Assembly: GCA_900549975.1 (NCBI GenBank)
Contig: URQK01000014.1
Coordinates: 1 to 24,206 of the forward strand
From: an uncultured Mollicutes bacterium
Lineage (GTDB): Bacteria > Bacillota_I > Bacilli_A > RFN20 > CAG-826
Direction of reading: 5' to 3'
Length of the DNA: 24,206 nt
In this document: positions 1 to 8,899 of the stretch, piece after piece
Numbering within the stretch: the stretch's first letter is position 1
Layout: the number at the start of each line of letters is the position of its first letter
Notes under the pieces: generated by a model
Seen by the model: the letters and a program-made list of their open reading frames with translations, nothing else
Databases searched by the model: none
Told to the model about the DNA's origin: nothing
Translations under genes and position numbers: made by a program

Positions 1-2
1 TT

Positions 3-821
3 TCTAATTTTAATAAAAATAGAGCGGGAGATTATACCTTAACTATATTAGTTGTTGATGAATATGGTAATAATATTTCAAAAGATATAATTGTTCATGT
101 TAAAGATGATAATGTAGTAAGTTGCAAAATGTCTAAAACACCTACAAAATTAAATTATTTAGTAGGCGAATCATTAGATTTAGCAGGACTAGAAATTTTG
201 GAAACATATGATAGTGGGAAAACTATTGTTGCTACTTCTTTAGATAATGTGACTATAAATAAGTTTGACAATACTAAAATTGGTAAACAAGTAGTGGGCA
301 TTACTTATTTAAATCAATTTGATTTACAATTTGAAGTTACTATTTATCCATCAGTAATTGAAAGCTTTAAAAACGTGCAAACACAAGCAAGATTAAGTTT
401 TGATTATACAATTATAAAAAACGATGATACCAACGAAGTTCGTTATTCGGATTTTAAAAATGTAAGTATTGATGCCTTCTATAGTTTTGATACTTCAACA
501 TTTATTGATGTAAAAGAAATAGGTGTCTTAGTAATGACTTCAAATTTTGAATTCCAAGAAACTAAGGAACTACCACAAAATGCACGCAAAATTATAAATA
601 CAAATGCTACTAGTGACTTCACATATAAAGTAGATAATATTAATGACTATAAGCAAACATACTATATTGGAGCATATGTACAAACGAAAGATGGTGTTTA
701 TCATTTTGCAAAAAATATTTCTTATAGTGTAGCAACAATGTTAGAAGTATATAAACAAGATGTTGAAGCAAGTTATTATAATATTGTAAATAGTTTTTAT
801 AATTCGTTAGGAGGAAAATAA
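3..821 (+). CDS. Surface protein with bacterial Ig-like domains, 5' end outside window
   Basis: The frame is open from base 3, so the gene begins upstream; the ATG at 129 is internal, because the codons before it read as the end of another Ig/PKD-like beta domain (GDYTLTILVVDEYGN, then DIIVHVKD). The next ~70 residues, starting KLNYLVGESLDLAGLEI and ending FEVTIYP, have the layout of a bacterial Ig-like domain (Big_3 type). The last ~150 residues are a beta-rich region (IGVLVMTSNFEF, YYIGAYVQTKDGVYHF) with no named family that I recognise. There is no C-terminal anchor or LPxTG; it ends NSFYNSLGGK. An extracellular, probably binding or structural, role is inferred from the Ig folds only. AGGAGG for the next gene overlaps its last codons, so the two are co-transcribed. 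Confidence 0.75.
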   Translation, partial: SNFNKNRAGDYTLTILVVDEYGNNISKDIIVHVKDDNVVSCKMSKTPTKLNYLVGESLDLAGLEILETYDSGKTIVATSLDNVTINKFDNTKIGKQVVGITYLNQFDLQFEVTIYPSVIESFKNVQTQARLSFDYTIIKNDDTNEVRYSDFKNVSIDAFYSFDTSTFIDVKEIGVLVMTSNFEFQETKELPQNARKIINTNATSDFTYKVDNINDYKQTYYIGAYVQTKDGVYHFAKNISYSVATMLEVYKQDVEASYYNIVNSFYNSLGGK

Positions 822-823
822 CT

Positions 824-970
824 ATGAAAAAAGTATTATTATTTTTGTTAGGTGTTTTATCTTTGGTTGGATTAGTATCATGTAGTAATAGTTCAACTTC
901 TAACTCAACTAGTACAGTAAAAGAAACAACTGCTGAAGCTTCAATTGTACTTCCATACATTCCAAGATAG
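824..970 (+). CDS. 48-residue lipoprotein (micro-lipoprotein or truncated lipoprotein)
   Basis: An ideal AGGAGG at 809-814 lies 9 bases before this ATG. The product begins MKKVLLFLLGVLSLVGLVSC, a textbook lipoprotein signal peptide with lipobox LVSC and the lipidated Cys at residue 20. Only 28 residues follow: a Ser/Thr/Asn-rich linker, then EASIVLPYIPR and a TAG stop. The mature product would be a short lipid-anchored peptide. It may be genuine, or the N-terminal remnant of a longer lipoprotein such as a solute-binding protein, which would suit the ABC ATPase downstream. No continuing reading frame resembling a binding protein follows; the deacetylase starts 11 bases later and its GAGG site overlaps this stop codon. 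Confidence 0.6.
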   Translation: MKKVLLFLLGVLSLVGLVSCSNSSTSNSTSTVKETTAEASIVLPYIPR

Positions 971-981
971 AGGCAGTAAGC

Positions 982-1689
982 ATGTTTTCAAATAATAAAC
1001 ACAAGGCAATAACATTTAGTTTTGATGATGGAGTTACTCAAGATCGACGTCTTGTAAAGTTATTAGATAAATATAACTTAAAATGCACATTTAATTTAAA
1101 CTCATTAAGTTTAGGAAAAGAAGGAGAAGTTAAATGGCAAAAATGGACTGCACCACATAATAAAGTTGAAATTGATGAAGTAAAAACATTATATGCTAAT
1201 CATGAAGTTGCAGTTCATACTTCCCACCATCCAGACTTAACTAAATTAAGCAAAGAAAAAATTATTAAAGAAGTAGAAGATGATCGCAAATTTTTAGAAA
1301 CATTAGTAGGATATAAAGTCATTGGTATGGCATATCCATTTGGTACTGTAAATAATTTAGTTGTTAATACTATAAAAGAAAATACACCTATTTTATATTC
1401 AAGAAACATTTTATCGACATATAATTTTGATTTACAAAGTAACTTACTAGATTTCAGACCAACTGTTCATTGTTTAGACTTTGATCATTTGTTTAATTTA
1501 GCAGATGAATTTTTAAATTATGATGGTAATGAAGACAAAATATTTTATATTTGGGGTCATGCCTATGAATTTGATTTTGAAAACACATGGGATAAATTTG
1601 AAGAATTTTTGAAACTAATTAGTAATAAAGAAGATATCTTTTATGGAACGAATAAAGAGGTACTTTTAAATGGAAAAGATTTGGATTGA
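982..1689 (+). CDS. Polysaccharide deacetylase family protein (NodB/CE4-like)
   Basis: This 235-residue protein has the NodB homology-domain motifs: TFSFDDG at residues 11-17 (D15 and D16 as catalytic base and metal ligand), HTSHH at 79-83 (H79 and H83 completing the metal site), AYPFG at 117-121, and WGHAYEFD at 191-198 as the late His-containing motif. The family hydrolyses N- or O-acetyl groups on glycans in a metal-dependent way. There is no signal peptide, so it is probably cytoplasmic and acts on imported oligosaccharides rather than on peptidoglycan. A GAGG site at 970-973 supports the ATG at 982. Its last 20 bases overlap the nucleoside hydrolase gene in another frame, implying translational coupling. 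The substrate cannot be read from the sequence. Confidence 0.85.
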   Translation: MFSNNKHKAITFSFDDGVTQDRRLVKLLDKYNLKCTFNLNSLSLGKEGEVKWQKWTAPHNKVEIDEVKTLYANHEVAVHTSHHPDLTKLSKEKIIKEVEDDRKFLETLVGYKVIGMAYPFGTVNNLVVNTIKENTPILYSRNILSTYNFDLQSNLLDFRPTVHCLDFDHLFNLADEFLNYDGNEDKIFYIWGHAYEFDFENTWDKFEEFLKLISNKEDIFYGTNKEVLLNGKDLD

Positions 1690-2575
1690 TACAGATTTAG
1701 GCGCCGATTGCGATGATGCTGGCGCACTTGCTATTGCCAATGTTTTACATAATTTAGGAAAATGTAAAATATTAGGAATGACGCATACTACAACCGCTAA
1801 ATACGCGGGAGCTGGAATAGAAGTTATTAATAATTATTATAAAAACACATTTGAAATTGGCGTGAATAAAAGAGATTTGCATTATTTTGATGATAAGAAG
1901 TATGATGCATTTTTAAGCCAAATGGCAAAAAAATTTGCTTTATCTCCTAAACAAACAGAAGAATATGAAGAGGCGTTGATTTTATTAAGAAAATCATTAG
2001 CAAAAGAAGAAAATATCACCTTAATTTGCATAGGCCAACTTAATAATTTAGCAGCCTTGATAAATTCAAAACCAGATGATATTTCTCCACTTACTGGATT
2101 AGAATTAATGCAAAAAGCTTTAAAAAAAATTGTTATTATGGGCGGATATTTTGATAGCAATATTGCATTAGCGGATTTATCTGCAGAATATAATATTGTT
2201 TCAGATATAGATGCAAGTAAAAAAATTAGTCTTATAAAAAATGTCCCTGTTTATTTTTGCGATTTTAAATTAGGAAGCAATGTGTTTACTGGCGGAAATA
2301 TTGTAGAAGATTATGAATTAAATCCAGTAGCGTTTGCTTATAAAAAATATGCAAATGGTAATAGGCCATCATGGGATTTGCTAACTGTATATTATGCTAT
2401 TTATGGAGATAATGAAGTTCTTAATAAATCTAAGGCGGGATTTGTTGAAATTACTGATGATGGAAAGACATTATTCCATGAAGATAAATTAGGAAATTGT
2501 TATATAATTAAATCAATGGTTAGTGAAAAAATATTAGAAAAGACACTAAATAAATTATTGGAAGCAAAGGAGTGA
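1670..2575 (+). CDS. Inosine-uridine-type nucleoside hydrolase
   Basis: A 301-residue protein whose N-terminus carries the calcium-binding Asp cluster of the IUNH family in its longer form, WIDTDLGADCDDAGAL (residues 5-20). GTDCDD-like variants of DxDxGxDD are known in this family. Later family features are IGQLNNLAAL near residue 121, IVIMGGY near 154, and NRPSWDLLTVYY near 231, whose Asp normally completes the metal site. Members cleave the N-glycosidic bond of ribonucleosides to base and ribose, or related N-glycosides. It is cytoplasmic, with no signal peptide. AAAGAGG about 10 bases before the ATG supports this start despite the 20-base overlap with the deacetylase. The operon context (deacetylase, sugar ABC ATPase) leaves open a non-nucleoside glycoside substrate. 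It ends in TGA, showing that TGA is a stop here. Confidence 0.85.
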   Translation: MEKIWIDTDLGADCDDAGALAIANVLHNLGKCKILGMTHTTTAKYAGAGIEVINNYYKNTFEIGVNKRDLHYFDDKKYDAFLSQMAKKFALSPKQTEEYEEALILLRKSLAKEENITLICIGQLNNLAALINSKPDDISPLTGLELMQKALKKIVIMGGYFDSNIALADLSAEYNIVSDIDASKKISLIKNVPVYFCDFKLGSNVFTGGNIVEDYELNPVAFAYKKYANGNRPSWDLLTVYYAIYGDNEVLNKSKAGFVEITDDGKTLFHEDKLGNCYIIKSMVSEKILEKTLNKLLEAKE

Positions 2576-2579
2576 TATC

Positions 2580-3947
2580 ATGGGAAAAGTATCATTAAGA
2601 CATGTCTATAAAATATTTGAATCAGAAAATAAAGGTAAGAAAAGATACGTTGAAGCAGTAAAGGATTTTTCAATGGAGATTGAAGATAATGAGTTTATTG
2701 TCTTTGTTGGACCATCAGGATGTGGAAAGTCCACAACGCTTCGTATGATTGCGGGATTAGAAGATATCTCAAAAGGTGAAATTTATATTGATGATTTACT
2801 CATTAATGAATTAGAACCAAAAGATCGTAACATTGCCATGGTTTTCCAAAACTATGCTTTATATCCACACATGACGGCGTATAAAAACATTGCTTTTAGT
2901 TTAAGATTAAGAAAAATTCCAGTAGCTAAATTAGATGAATCTGGAAAAGAAATCTTGGCAATTGATAACAAGAAAATAAGAGTTCTAAAAAGAGAAATTA
3001 CTCGGTTAGAGAAAACAATGAAACGTGTTAATACTGAAGATAAGTCTTTAGTTGAGCATGAGTTAGATAGTTATAAAAAGAAACTTGATTATTTTATGAA
3101 TACTCCTGTGCCTGTTTATGAATATAAACATATGTCCAAAGAAGAAATTGATAGAAGAGTGCGTTATGCTGCAAAAATTTTGGATATTGAATCGCTATTA
3201 GATCGCAAACCACGCGAAATGTCAGGTGGTCAGCGCCAAAGAATTGCTTTAGGTAGAGCCATAGTTCGAAATCCAAAAGTATTTTTGCTTGATGAGCCTT
3301 TAAGTAACTTAGATGCTAAACTTCGTGCTCAAATGCGCGTAGAAATAACTAATCTTCATAATAGGTTAAAAACAACGTTTATTTATGTTACCCATGATCA
3401 AATAGAAGCCATGACTATGGGAACAAGGATTGTTGTTATGAAAGATGGTATTATTCAACAAATTGATACTCCAAATAATTTATTTAATCATCCTAAAAAT
3501 GTTTTCGTTGCAGGATTTATTGGCACACCACAAATGAACTTCTTTAAAGGAGACTTTTGTTATAAAAACAAACAAAATCAAATCATTTTAGAGAATGGTG
3601 TAACTCTTAAATATTCCGCAAAAGATATGATTGACATTAAAAAAGAATATTTAGATGGCAAAAAACACAAAATTATTCTTGGTGTAAGAGGCGAGGATAT
3701 TTTGCCTAATGAAGAGGGTTTTATTGTTAAAACAGGCATTAAAGAGAATTTAGGGAATCAAACACACGTTTATTTTAATTTAGGTAATGAGGAATTCAAT
3801 ACTAATAGACAATTTATTATGGTTTTATCTTCCAAAAACGAACATGAAATTGGAAAAGAATTCAAAATAAGCTTTGATTCAATGCATATTCATTTGTTCG
3901 ATGCTGATACAGAAGAATCATTAGAAGACTGTAATAAAAATATTTGA
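2580..3947 (+). CDS. ugpC: Sugar ABC transporter ATP-binding protein, UgpC/MsmX type, with insertion
   Basis: The cytoplasmic ATPase subunit of a carbohydrate (CUT1) importer. Visible motifs: Walker A GPSGCGKST (residues 44-52), Q-loop VFQNYALYPHMT (Q90), signature MSGGQRQR (214-221), Walker B VFLLDEP (234-240), D-loop SNLDAKL, H-loop VTHDQ (H272), then a C-terminal regulatory OB/TOBE region. At 455 residues it is about 80 longer than usual. The excess is a charged, probably helical insertion at about residues 115-185, between Q-loop and signature. Mycoplasma homologues of this subunit are known to be similarly enlarged. AAAGGAG lies 7 bases before the ATG and the gene follows the nucleoside hydrolase by 4 bases. 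No permease or binding protein is in view, so it may serve several importers, as MsmX does in Bacillus. Confidence 0.9.
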   Translation: MGKVSLRHVYKIFESENKGKKRYVEAVKDFSMEIEDNEFIVFVGPSGCGKSTTLRMIAGLEDISKGEIYIDDLLINELEPKDRNIAMVFQNYALYPHMTAYKNIAFSLRLRKIPVAKLDESGKEILAIDNKKIRVLKREITRLEKTMKRVNTEDKSLVEHELDSYKKKLDYFMNTPVPVYEYKHMSKEEIDRRVRYAAKILDIESLLDRKPREMSGGQRQRIALGRAIVRNPKVFLLDEPLSNLDAKLRAQMRVEITNLHNRLKTTFIYVTHDQIEAMTMGTRIVVMKDGIIQQIDTPNNLFNHPKNVFVAGFIGTPQMNFFKGDFCYKNKQNQIILENGVTLKYSAKDMIDIKKEYLDGKKHKIILGVRGEDILPNEEGFIVKTGIKENLGNQTHVYFNLGNEEFNTNRQFIMVLSSKNEHEIGKEFKISFDSMHIHLFDADTEESLEDCNKNI

Positions 3948-4019
3948 TTATTTCTTGATGAATTATAGAAAAACCATGAAAACTTGAAAAATTATTAAAA
4001 ATGTTTTATTTTCGAAATA

Positions 4020-4063
4020 AAGTCCCAATGATATCACAAAAGCGCTGATAATCATTGAGACTT
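4020..4063. terminator. Bidirectional hairpin between convergent genes
   Basis: The arms AAGTCCCAATGAT and ATCATTGAGACTT pair with a single C-A mismatch on the plus strand, which becomes a G-U pair on the minus strand. Inner bases ATCA/TGAT extend the stem across a one-base bulge. The hairpin is followed by ATTTTTTATTT on the plus strand and by TTTATTTCG on the minus strand. It sits between the ABC ATPase gene and the convergent AraC gene, overlapping the stop of the latter, and fits an intrinsic terminator serving both. Confidence 0.75.
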
Positions 4064-4916
4064 ATTTTTTATTTCTAAAGATAGAAGGAGTCATACCACG
4101 GCTTCTTTTATAAGCTTTCATAAAAACATGTGCATCATCATACCCGACCAAAGATGCAATTTTGTTTATTTGAAGATTACTATCTAGTAATAGTGAATCA
4201 GCATGATTTAATCGTGCATCTTCAATATATTTTTTAGGAGATGTATTTAGATATTTTTTAAATAAAAATGATAAATATTTACTAGTATAGCCGAATTGGC
4301 ATGCTACTTCGTCTACTGAATTTATAAGATGGGAACATACGTTAATATATTCGACAATTTCTTTAAGTTTAAATGGAAAATCATTGCTTTTGGTTAGTAT
4401 TTTTCCAAGTTCTTGTCTTGATATTTCAGCGCAAATTAAACTTAAAAAATAATCTTCTGCCACACTATTTCGATTTTCTTGTAATTCTTGTAAATACAAA
4501 CTAATAAGAAGTACAAGATTTTTATAATTAGACACCTTAGCATGGGTGGGAATTATTATTCTATTTTTCATAAAATCTTTATCGTTATTAAGCTTGTTTA
4601 TTAATTCACTTCTGGTAATTTTTATAGGGTTATTCGCACTGGTAAAATGAATCCAATAAAAAGATGATTTTTCTTTTTTGTATCCTTCTTGTGGCAAATA
4701 AGGAAGATTGAAAAGCATTTCTTGTTGTTCAACACAGGAACAGACATTATCTTGTTTTATATAGATTTTTCCTTCAATTACTAGATAAATAATATAATCT
4801 TTCATTATTCTTGGTTTTTCAATAAAATCATTCAAAAGTTTCTTCCCACCATATACAGCGTGGAAAGGAATGGTCATGTCAAATAAGTAGTATTGAGGCT
4901 CTTCGCATTTAATCAT
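4062..4916 (-). CDS. AraC family transcriptional regulator
   Basis: A 284-residue minus-strand protein. Residues ~1-100 are a cupin-like sensing domain (beta-rich YIIYLVIEGKIYI, later FYWIHFT). The C-terminal ~100 residues (184-280) hold the paired AraC helix-turn-helix: first helix pair in SVDEVACQFGYTSKYLSFLF, second in INKIASLVGYDDAHVFMKAY, closing with the family motif RGMTPSIFR. It is transcribed divergently from the arabinofuranosidase operon, whose promoter lies in the shared 278-base gap. The usual logic of such loci makes it a sugar-responsive activator of that operon. There is no good Shine-Dalgarno close to the ATG; GAAAGG lies about 20 bases upstream. Confidence 0.9.
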   Translation of the reverse strand: MIKCEEPQYYLFDMTIPFHAVYGGKKLLNDFIEKPRIMKDYIIYLVIEGKIYIKQDNVCSCVEQQEMLFNLPYLPQEGYKKEKSSFYWIHFTSANNPIKITRSELINKLNNDKDFMKNRIIIPTHAKVSNYKNLVLLISLYLQELQENRNSVAEDYFLSLICAEISRQELGKILTKSNDFPFKLKEIVEYINVCSHLINSVDEVACQFGYTSKYLSFLFKKYLNTSPKKYIEDARLNHADSLLLDSNLQINKIASLVGYDDAHVFMKAYKRSRGMTPSIFRNKK

Positions 4917-5194
4917 GGCTTATATAAATAATTACCTTTCAACACCAATTATATTCTTAATAAAAATCAAAGTCAAATAAACAAGTTGGCAAAATTTGGT
5001 TAAAAATATAAGTATATAATTTATTCCTAATCAACGAATTAATTGATCTTTTTGTTTGTTTTTAGTCAAATAGCAAAATTAAAATTGTAATCATATTAAA
5101 AGTTCGCACAAAATAAGTAAAGGGCTTACATTTTGACACCTAATATGCCTTTTTCAAACTTTTATGGCAATTATATAACTAGTATAATTATAGT
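4917..5194. promoter_or_regulatory. Divergent promoter region between AraC regulator and GH127 operon
   Basis: A 278-base AT-rich gap with no gene. It contains a direct repeat AGTCAAATA at 4971-4979 and 5064-5072, each followed within about 10 bases by GCAAAATT. These are candidate half-sites for the AraC protein. Near the plus-strand gene a TATAAT stands at 5183-5188 with no convincing -35 box at 16-18 bases, as is common for activator-dependent promoters. A TTGACA at 5133-5138 is present but has no -10 at a suitable distance. Confidence 0.5.
5183..5188 (+). promoter_or_regulatory. -10 box of the GH127 operon, apparently giving a leaderless mRNA
   Basis: A perfect TATAAT ends 6 bases before the ATG at 5195. 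Transcription would start at or next to the A of the start codon. No Shine-Dalgarno precedes the ATG, unlike the downstream genes. A leaderless transcript is the simplest reading, unless translation starts at an internal ATG. Confidence 0.5.
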
Positions 5195-8100
5195 ATGAAA
5201 AAATTATTTAAAAAATTAGCTAGCGGCATTTGCTTAATGCTTTCCTTAGTGCCCAATTTAAATGTAACTAAAAATAATGGAAAAGATGTTTATATGAAAA
5301 AAAGTACGGAGGAAAATGAGATTGTGTTTATTAACGATGTGGCAAATCCAAATGATGTATCTTTAGTTAATCAAGGCGAATTTTATGAAGGAAAAATTCT
5401 CAACAAAAACTACATCATGTCTTATTCGCTTGATAGACTTTTAGTTAATTTCTATTTAAACTCTGGTATTGACACAGGTTTTAAAGAATATGGTGGATGG
5501 GCGGCTAAAGGAGTTGGCGAGGGAGATGCTGAAATTACTCTTTTAGGTGCATATTCCTATTTATATGCTGAGGAGCATGATGAGGCAGTACTTGCTAAAA
5601 TTAATAAATTTGTTGATATGATTGATGAATGTCAAGAAGCTTATGCCAAGATGGACCCAGCAAATGCGGGCTATGTGAGTGCTTTTAGTGTGTCTGAGTT
5701 GGACTCAATTGAAAAAACAGGATCAGCATTTTGGCCAATCTTTTACACATTTGCCAAAAATTTAGAAGGTTATTACGATGCTTACAAATTTGCAAATAGT
5801 CAAAAATCATATAAAATTTGGTACAATCTTGGAAAATATTTGGCAACAAGAGTATCAAAGTATGATGAAGAAACAAACAAAAGAGTTTTAAAATTCGAAT
5901 ATGGTGACATCGCTATTTGTTTTTTTCAATTATATTTAGAAACAAATGAACAAGTATTTTTAGATGCAGCTTTTAAGTTTGTGGATAAAGATGTGTTTGA
6001 TAAGATGTACGCTAACGAAGATCCGTTTTCTTATGTTCATTGTAATAGATCGATTCCGGTAGTGCGAAGTGCCTTATTTGCATATCTTGCAACAAAAGAT
6101 GAAAAATATTTACAAATCGGAATCAATGGATTTGAGTTAATGACAAAAGAAAGAACATATGCAAATGGAAATAACTCAGAACTTGAAGAATTACATCCGA
6201 CTCGTCAAGTTGAAACAGTTGGATTCCAAAATGCTGAAACGTGTTGTGCTTATAACTACATGAAATGTTGTGATTTGTTATATCGCATTACAAATAATAA
6301 ATATTATATGGATTATTACGAAAATCTATTATATAACCAAATTTTGGCTTCTATTGATTGGGATAGTGGTATGAAAACTTATTATATTTCCATGGATTAT
6401 GGATACTATAAAGTATATCATGATGCTGAAAACTCTTTTTGGTGCTGTACCGCAACAGGATGGGAAAATTTTGCTAAATTTAATCAAAATATTTATTATC
6501 ATAATAATAATTCTCTTATTGTTAATTTGTTTATCAATTCACAAATTAATGATACTGTTACTGGACTTGGATTAAAGCAAAAACATAATTTTCCAAGTGA
6601 AAACGTTGTATCTTTTGAAGTTACAAAAGAAGCTACAACGAATTTGAAAGTCCGATATCCAGCATGGGTGTCTGGACAAGCAACTATGTCATATAATGGA
6701 AAATTAATTGACTTAAATATTTCTAATGATGGATATATTAATATTAATCGCGCTTTTAAAGTTGGAGATATTATCAAAATCAAATTCCCTATGTCATTTA
6801 GATTATCTCATTTAGAAAGTGATACTGAACCACATAGTGATGCTATTATGTATGGACCAATTATGATGAGTGGCATCATTGAAAGCATTGGGGAGATTTC
6901 ACCAATTTTAACAAACTCCAATATTGGCCAATCAAAAGATAATAAAATAAAAAATGAACTATTTTATTCTAGTGATTCTATATTCGATAACGTAAAAAAA
7001 GTTGATGATTTAACATACTTGTTAAAAGCAGATAATCAAGAAGTGCTAATAAGTGCATTTTATAAATGCTATAAAGTAAAATACATTGTATATTGGAATA
7101 TTTTTAAAACAGAAAGTAAAGAATATTATGACTACTTATATGAATGTTCGTATAAAAAAAGTAATGAAATAGACTTTATTAATGTCGGTAATTATTTCAG
7201 TGAAACAGCTCATAATTTCTTTCATAATAATAAGAGTTGGACAGGCAATTGCTTTACTAAATGTAATCGCGGTATGGTTGTCGATGGATATATTGGTTAT
7301 ACAATTGCGGTAGAAAAAGGAGTAAAAAACGAATTGGCTATTACTCATTTTGGCACAGACAACAATTATTCCTATGATATTTATATTAATGACAATAAGG
7401 AATTCTCTGTTTCTGTTGAATATAAGGGAAGAGAATTTTATAACAAGTATTTTGATATCCCAGAAAAATATTCTGAGAATAGTGACAAAATTACTGTTAA
7501 GATTTTATGTACAAAAGGAACACTAACTACGGGTATTTATGAAATGCGTACATTAAGAGAAGAACTTCCTTTGCAAAATGATACACATATTGATTTAAAT
7601 GCTGGTGAAAGTAGTAATATTGATTTCAAAAATTTCTTATATGACCGTTTATCTTTTGATGGAACAGGCAATATTCGTATTAAAAATCAAGATGGCACAA
7701 TTCTTTATGAGGGGCCATCAAAAGGAACAATAAAAGAATATATGCAACTTGGTGTTGTTACTATTGAAGCATTAAGTGATGTAAGTGTAAGACTACAAGC
7801 TTATGGTGATAAGGTTGTTTCTATCGATGATATTAATTATAAAGTTGCTAATAATGACTTATATTATCCAACACAATTCGCTGTAATTCATTTGGAAAAC
7901 TCTGGCACTTTACGTCTTAGAATTGACTGGTCTACCACAACACTAACAAGAGGAAATCAAACTGGAAAAGTAAAGGTATATAATACTAATTTGGATGTAA
8001 ATTACAATATATCTTATAACTCATTAAATGATGGATTAGTCTTATATTACGATTTTGAAAATATTGAAAATAATATTGTTAAAGATAAGTCAAATAATGG

Positions 8101-8899
8101 TAATGATGGAACGATTATAGGCGAATATAATTCTTGCCAAGGCAAATTTGGAAATGGTGTGAATTTAAACGGCACATCATATGTATCGTTTGGAAAAGTA
8201 AAAGGTATCAGCAACGAAATGACATTATCAATTGATGTAAAATATAATGATACCACAAATGGATTATTTGAAAGATTGTTTGATTTAGGTAATGATTATA
8301 ATAATTATTTAACTATGACAACAAGTGGTTATGCTTGCGGTAAGCAAGATGGTATATCCTATAGTGTAAATCAACAAATATATTCTTTAAAGCCAAACAC
8401 ATGGTATAACGTTACATTAACTATCAAAGGTAATTTGGCAATAAGCTATGTTAATGGTGTAGAAGTTTCACGCAGTGAACAATTTGTTTATGATTTAAGC
8501 AATGTTGAATCATACTTATTAAATTATATCGGAAAGAGCCATGTTGATTATACTCCAAATTTAAATGGTGTAATTGATGAAATTCGTATTTATAATTACG
8601 CATTAAGTAAAGACCAAGTTATTGGATTATTTAATGTCAAAAATGTTGATGAAAACAAGTTTGCTTCTGCAGATATTATGTATGAAATAATTGAAGAAAA
8701 AGATATTGATATCACAATCATCCCAGAAGAAAAAGATAATGATGATAGCATAAACTTTGATGAGCCAAGCATTATTACGCCAACTCCTAATAAGCAAAAA
8801 ACAAATTATGTACCAATTGTTGTGGCCTCTATAGCAACTGTAACGCTTTTATCCATTTTAGGAATTTATATTGGAAAAAGGAGGAAAGTAAAATGTTAA
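5195..8899 (+). CDS. Secreted, membrane-anchored GH127-family (DUF1680) beta-L-arabinofuranosidase with LamG domain
   Basis: A 1234-residue surface enzyme. Order: signal peptide MKKLFKKLASGICLMLSLVP; DUF1680/GH127 catalytic region ~50-560; beta-rich accessory region ~560-940; LamG/concanavalin-like domain ~945-1148 (DGLVLYYDFEN to GVIDEIRIYNYALS); acidic Pro-rich linker; transmembrane anchor ~1204-1223 with basic tail GKRRKVKC. Active-site residues match Bifidobacterium HypBA1: E332 (in EELHPTRQ) as acid/base, E348 and C350 in AETCCAYN, and C417-C418 in FWCCTATG, with C417 as the Cys nucleophile and the rest as zinc ligands. The known reaction is release of beta-L-arabinofuranose from hydroxyproline-linked plant glycans; related GH146 acts on pectic arabinofuranose, so the exact substrate is open. 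It heads the operon and overlaps the next gene by 7 bases. Confidence 0.88.
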   Translation: MKKLFKKLASGICLMLSLVPNLNVTKNNGKDVYMKKSTEENEIVFINDVANPNDVSLVNQGEFYEGKILNKNYIMSYSLDRLLVNFYLNSGIDTGFKEYGGWAAKGVGEGDAEITLLGAYSYLYAEEHDEAVLAKINKFVDMIDECQEAYAKMDPANAGYVSAFSVSELDSIEKTGSAFWPIFYTFAKNLEGYYDAYKFANSQKSYKIWYNLGKYLATRVSKYDEETNKRVLKFEYGDIAICFFQLYLETNEQVFLDAAFKFVDKDVFDKMYANEDPFSYVHCNRSIPVVRSALFAYLATKDEKYLQIGINGFELMTKERTYANGNNSELEELHPTRQVETVGFQNAETCCAYNYMKCCDLLYRITNNKYYMDYYENLLYNQILASIDWDSGMKTYYISMDYGYYKVYHDAENSFWCCTATGWENFAKFNQNIYYHNNNSLIVNLFINSQINDTVTGLGLKQKHNFPSENVVSFEVTKEATTNLKVRYPAWVSGQATMSYNGKLIDLNISNDGYININRAFKVGDIIKIKFPMSFRLSHLESDTEPHSDAIMYGPIMMSGIIESIGEISPILTNSNIGQSKDNKIKNELFYSSDSIFDNVKKVDDLTYLLKADNQEVLISAFYKCYKVKYIVYWNIFKTESKEYYDYLYECSYKKSNEIDFINVGNYFSETAHNFFHNNKSWTGNCFTKCNRGMVVDGYIGYTIAVEKGVKNELAITHFGTDNNYSYDIYINDNKEFSVSVEYKGREFYNKYFDIPEKYSENSDKITVKILCTKGTLTTGIYEMRTLREELPLQNDTHIDLNAGESSNIDFKNFLYDRLSFDGTGNIRIKNQDGTILYEGPSKGTIKEYMQLGVVTIEALSDVSVRLQAYGDKVVSIDDINYKVANNDLYYPTQFAVIHLENSGTLRLRIDWSTTTLTRGNQTGKVKVYNTNLDVNYNISYNSLNDGLVLYYDFENIENNIVKDKSNNGNDGTIIGEYNSCQGKFGNGVNLNGTSYVSFGKVKGISNEMTLSIDVKYNDTTNGLFERLFDLGNDYNNYLTMTTSGYACGKQDGISYSVNQQIYSLKPNTWYNVTLTIKGNLAISYVNGVEVSRSEQFVYDLSNVESYLLNYIGKSHVDYTPNLNGVIDEIRIYNYALSKDQVIGLFNVKNVDENKFASADIMYEIIEEKDIDITIIPEEKDNDDSINFDEPSIITPTPNKQKTNYVPIVVASIATVTLLSILGIYIGKRRKVKC

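Noticed and set aside
640..960. 106-codon minus-strand frame
   Set aside because: It lies opposite the end of the Ig-domain gene and the lipopeptide gene; its low-complexity translation is a shadow of the AT-rich plus strand.
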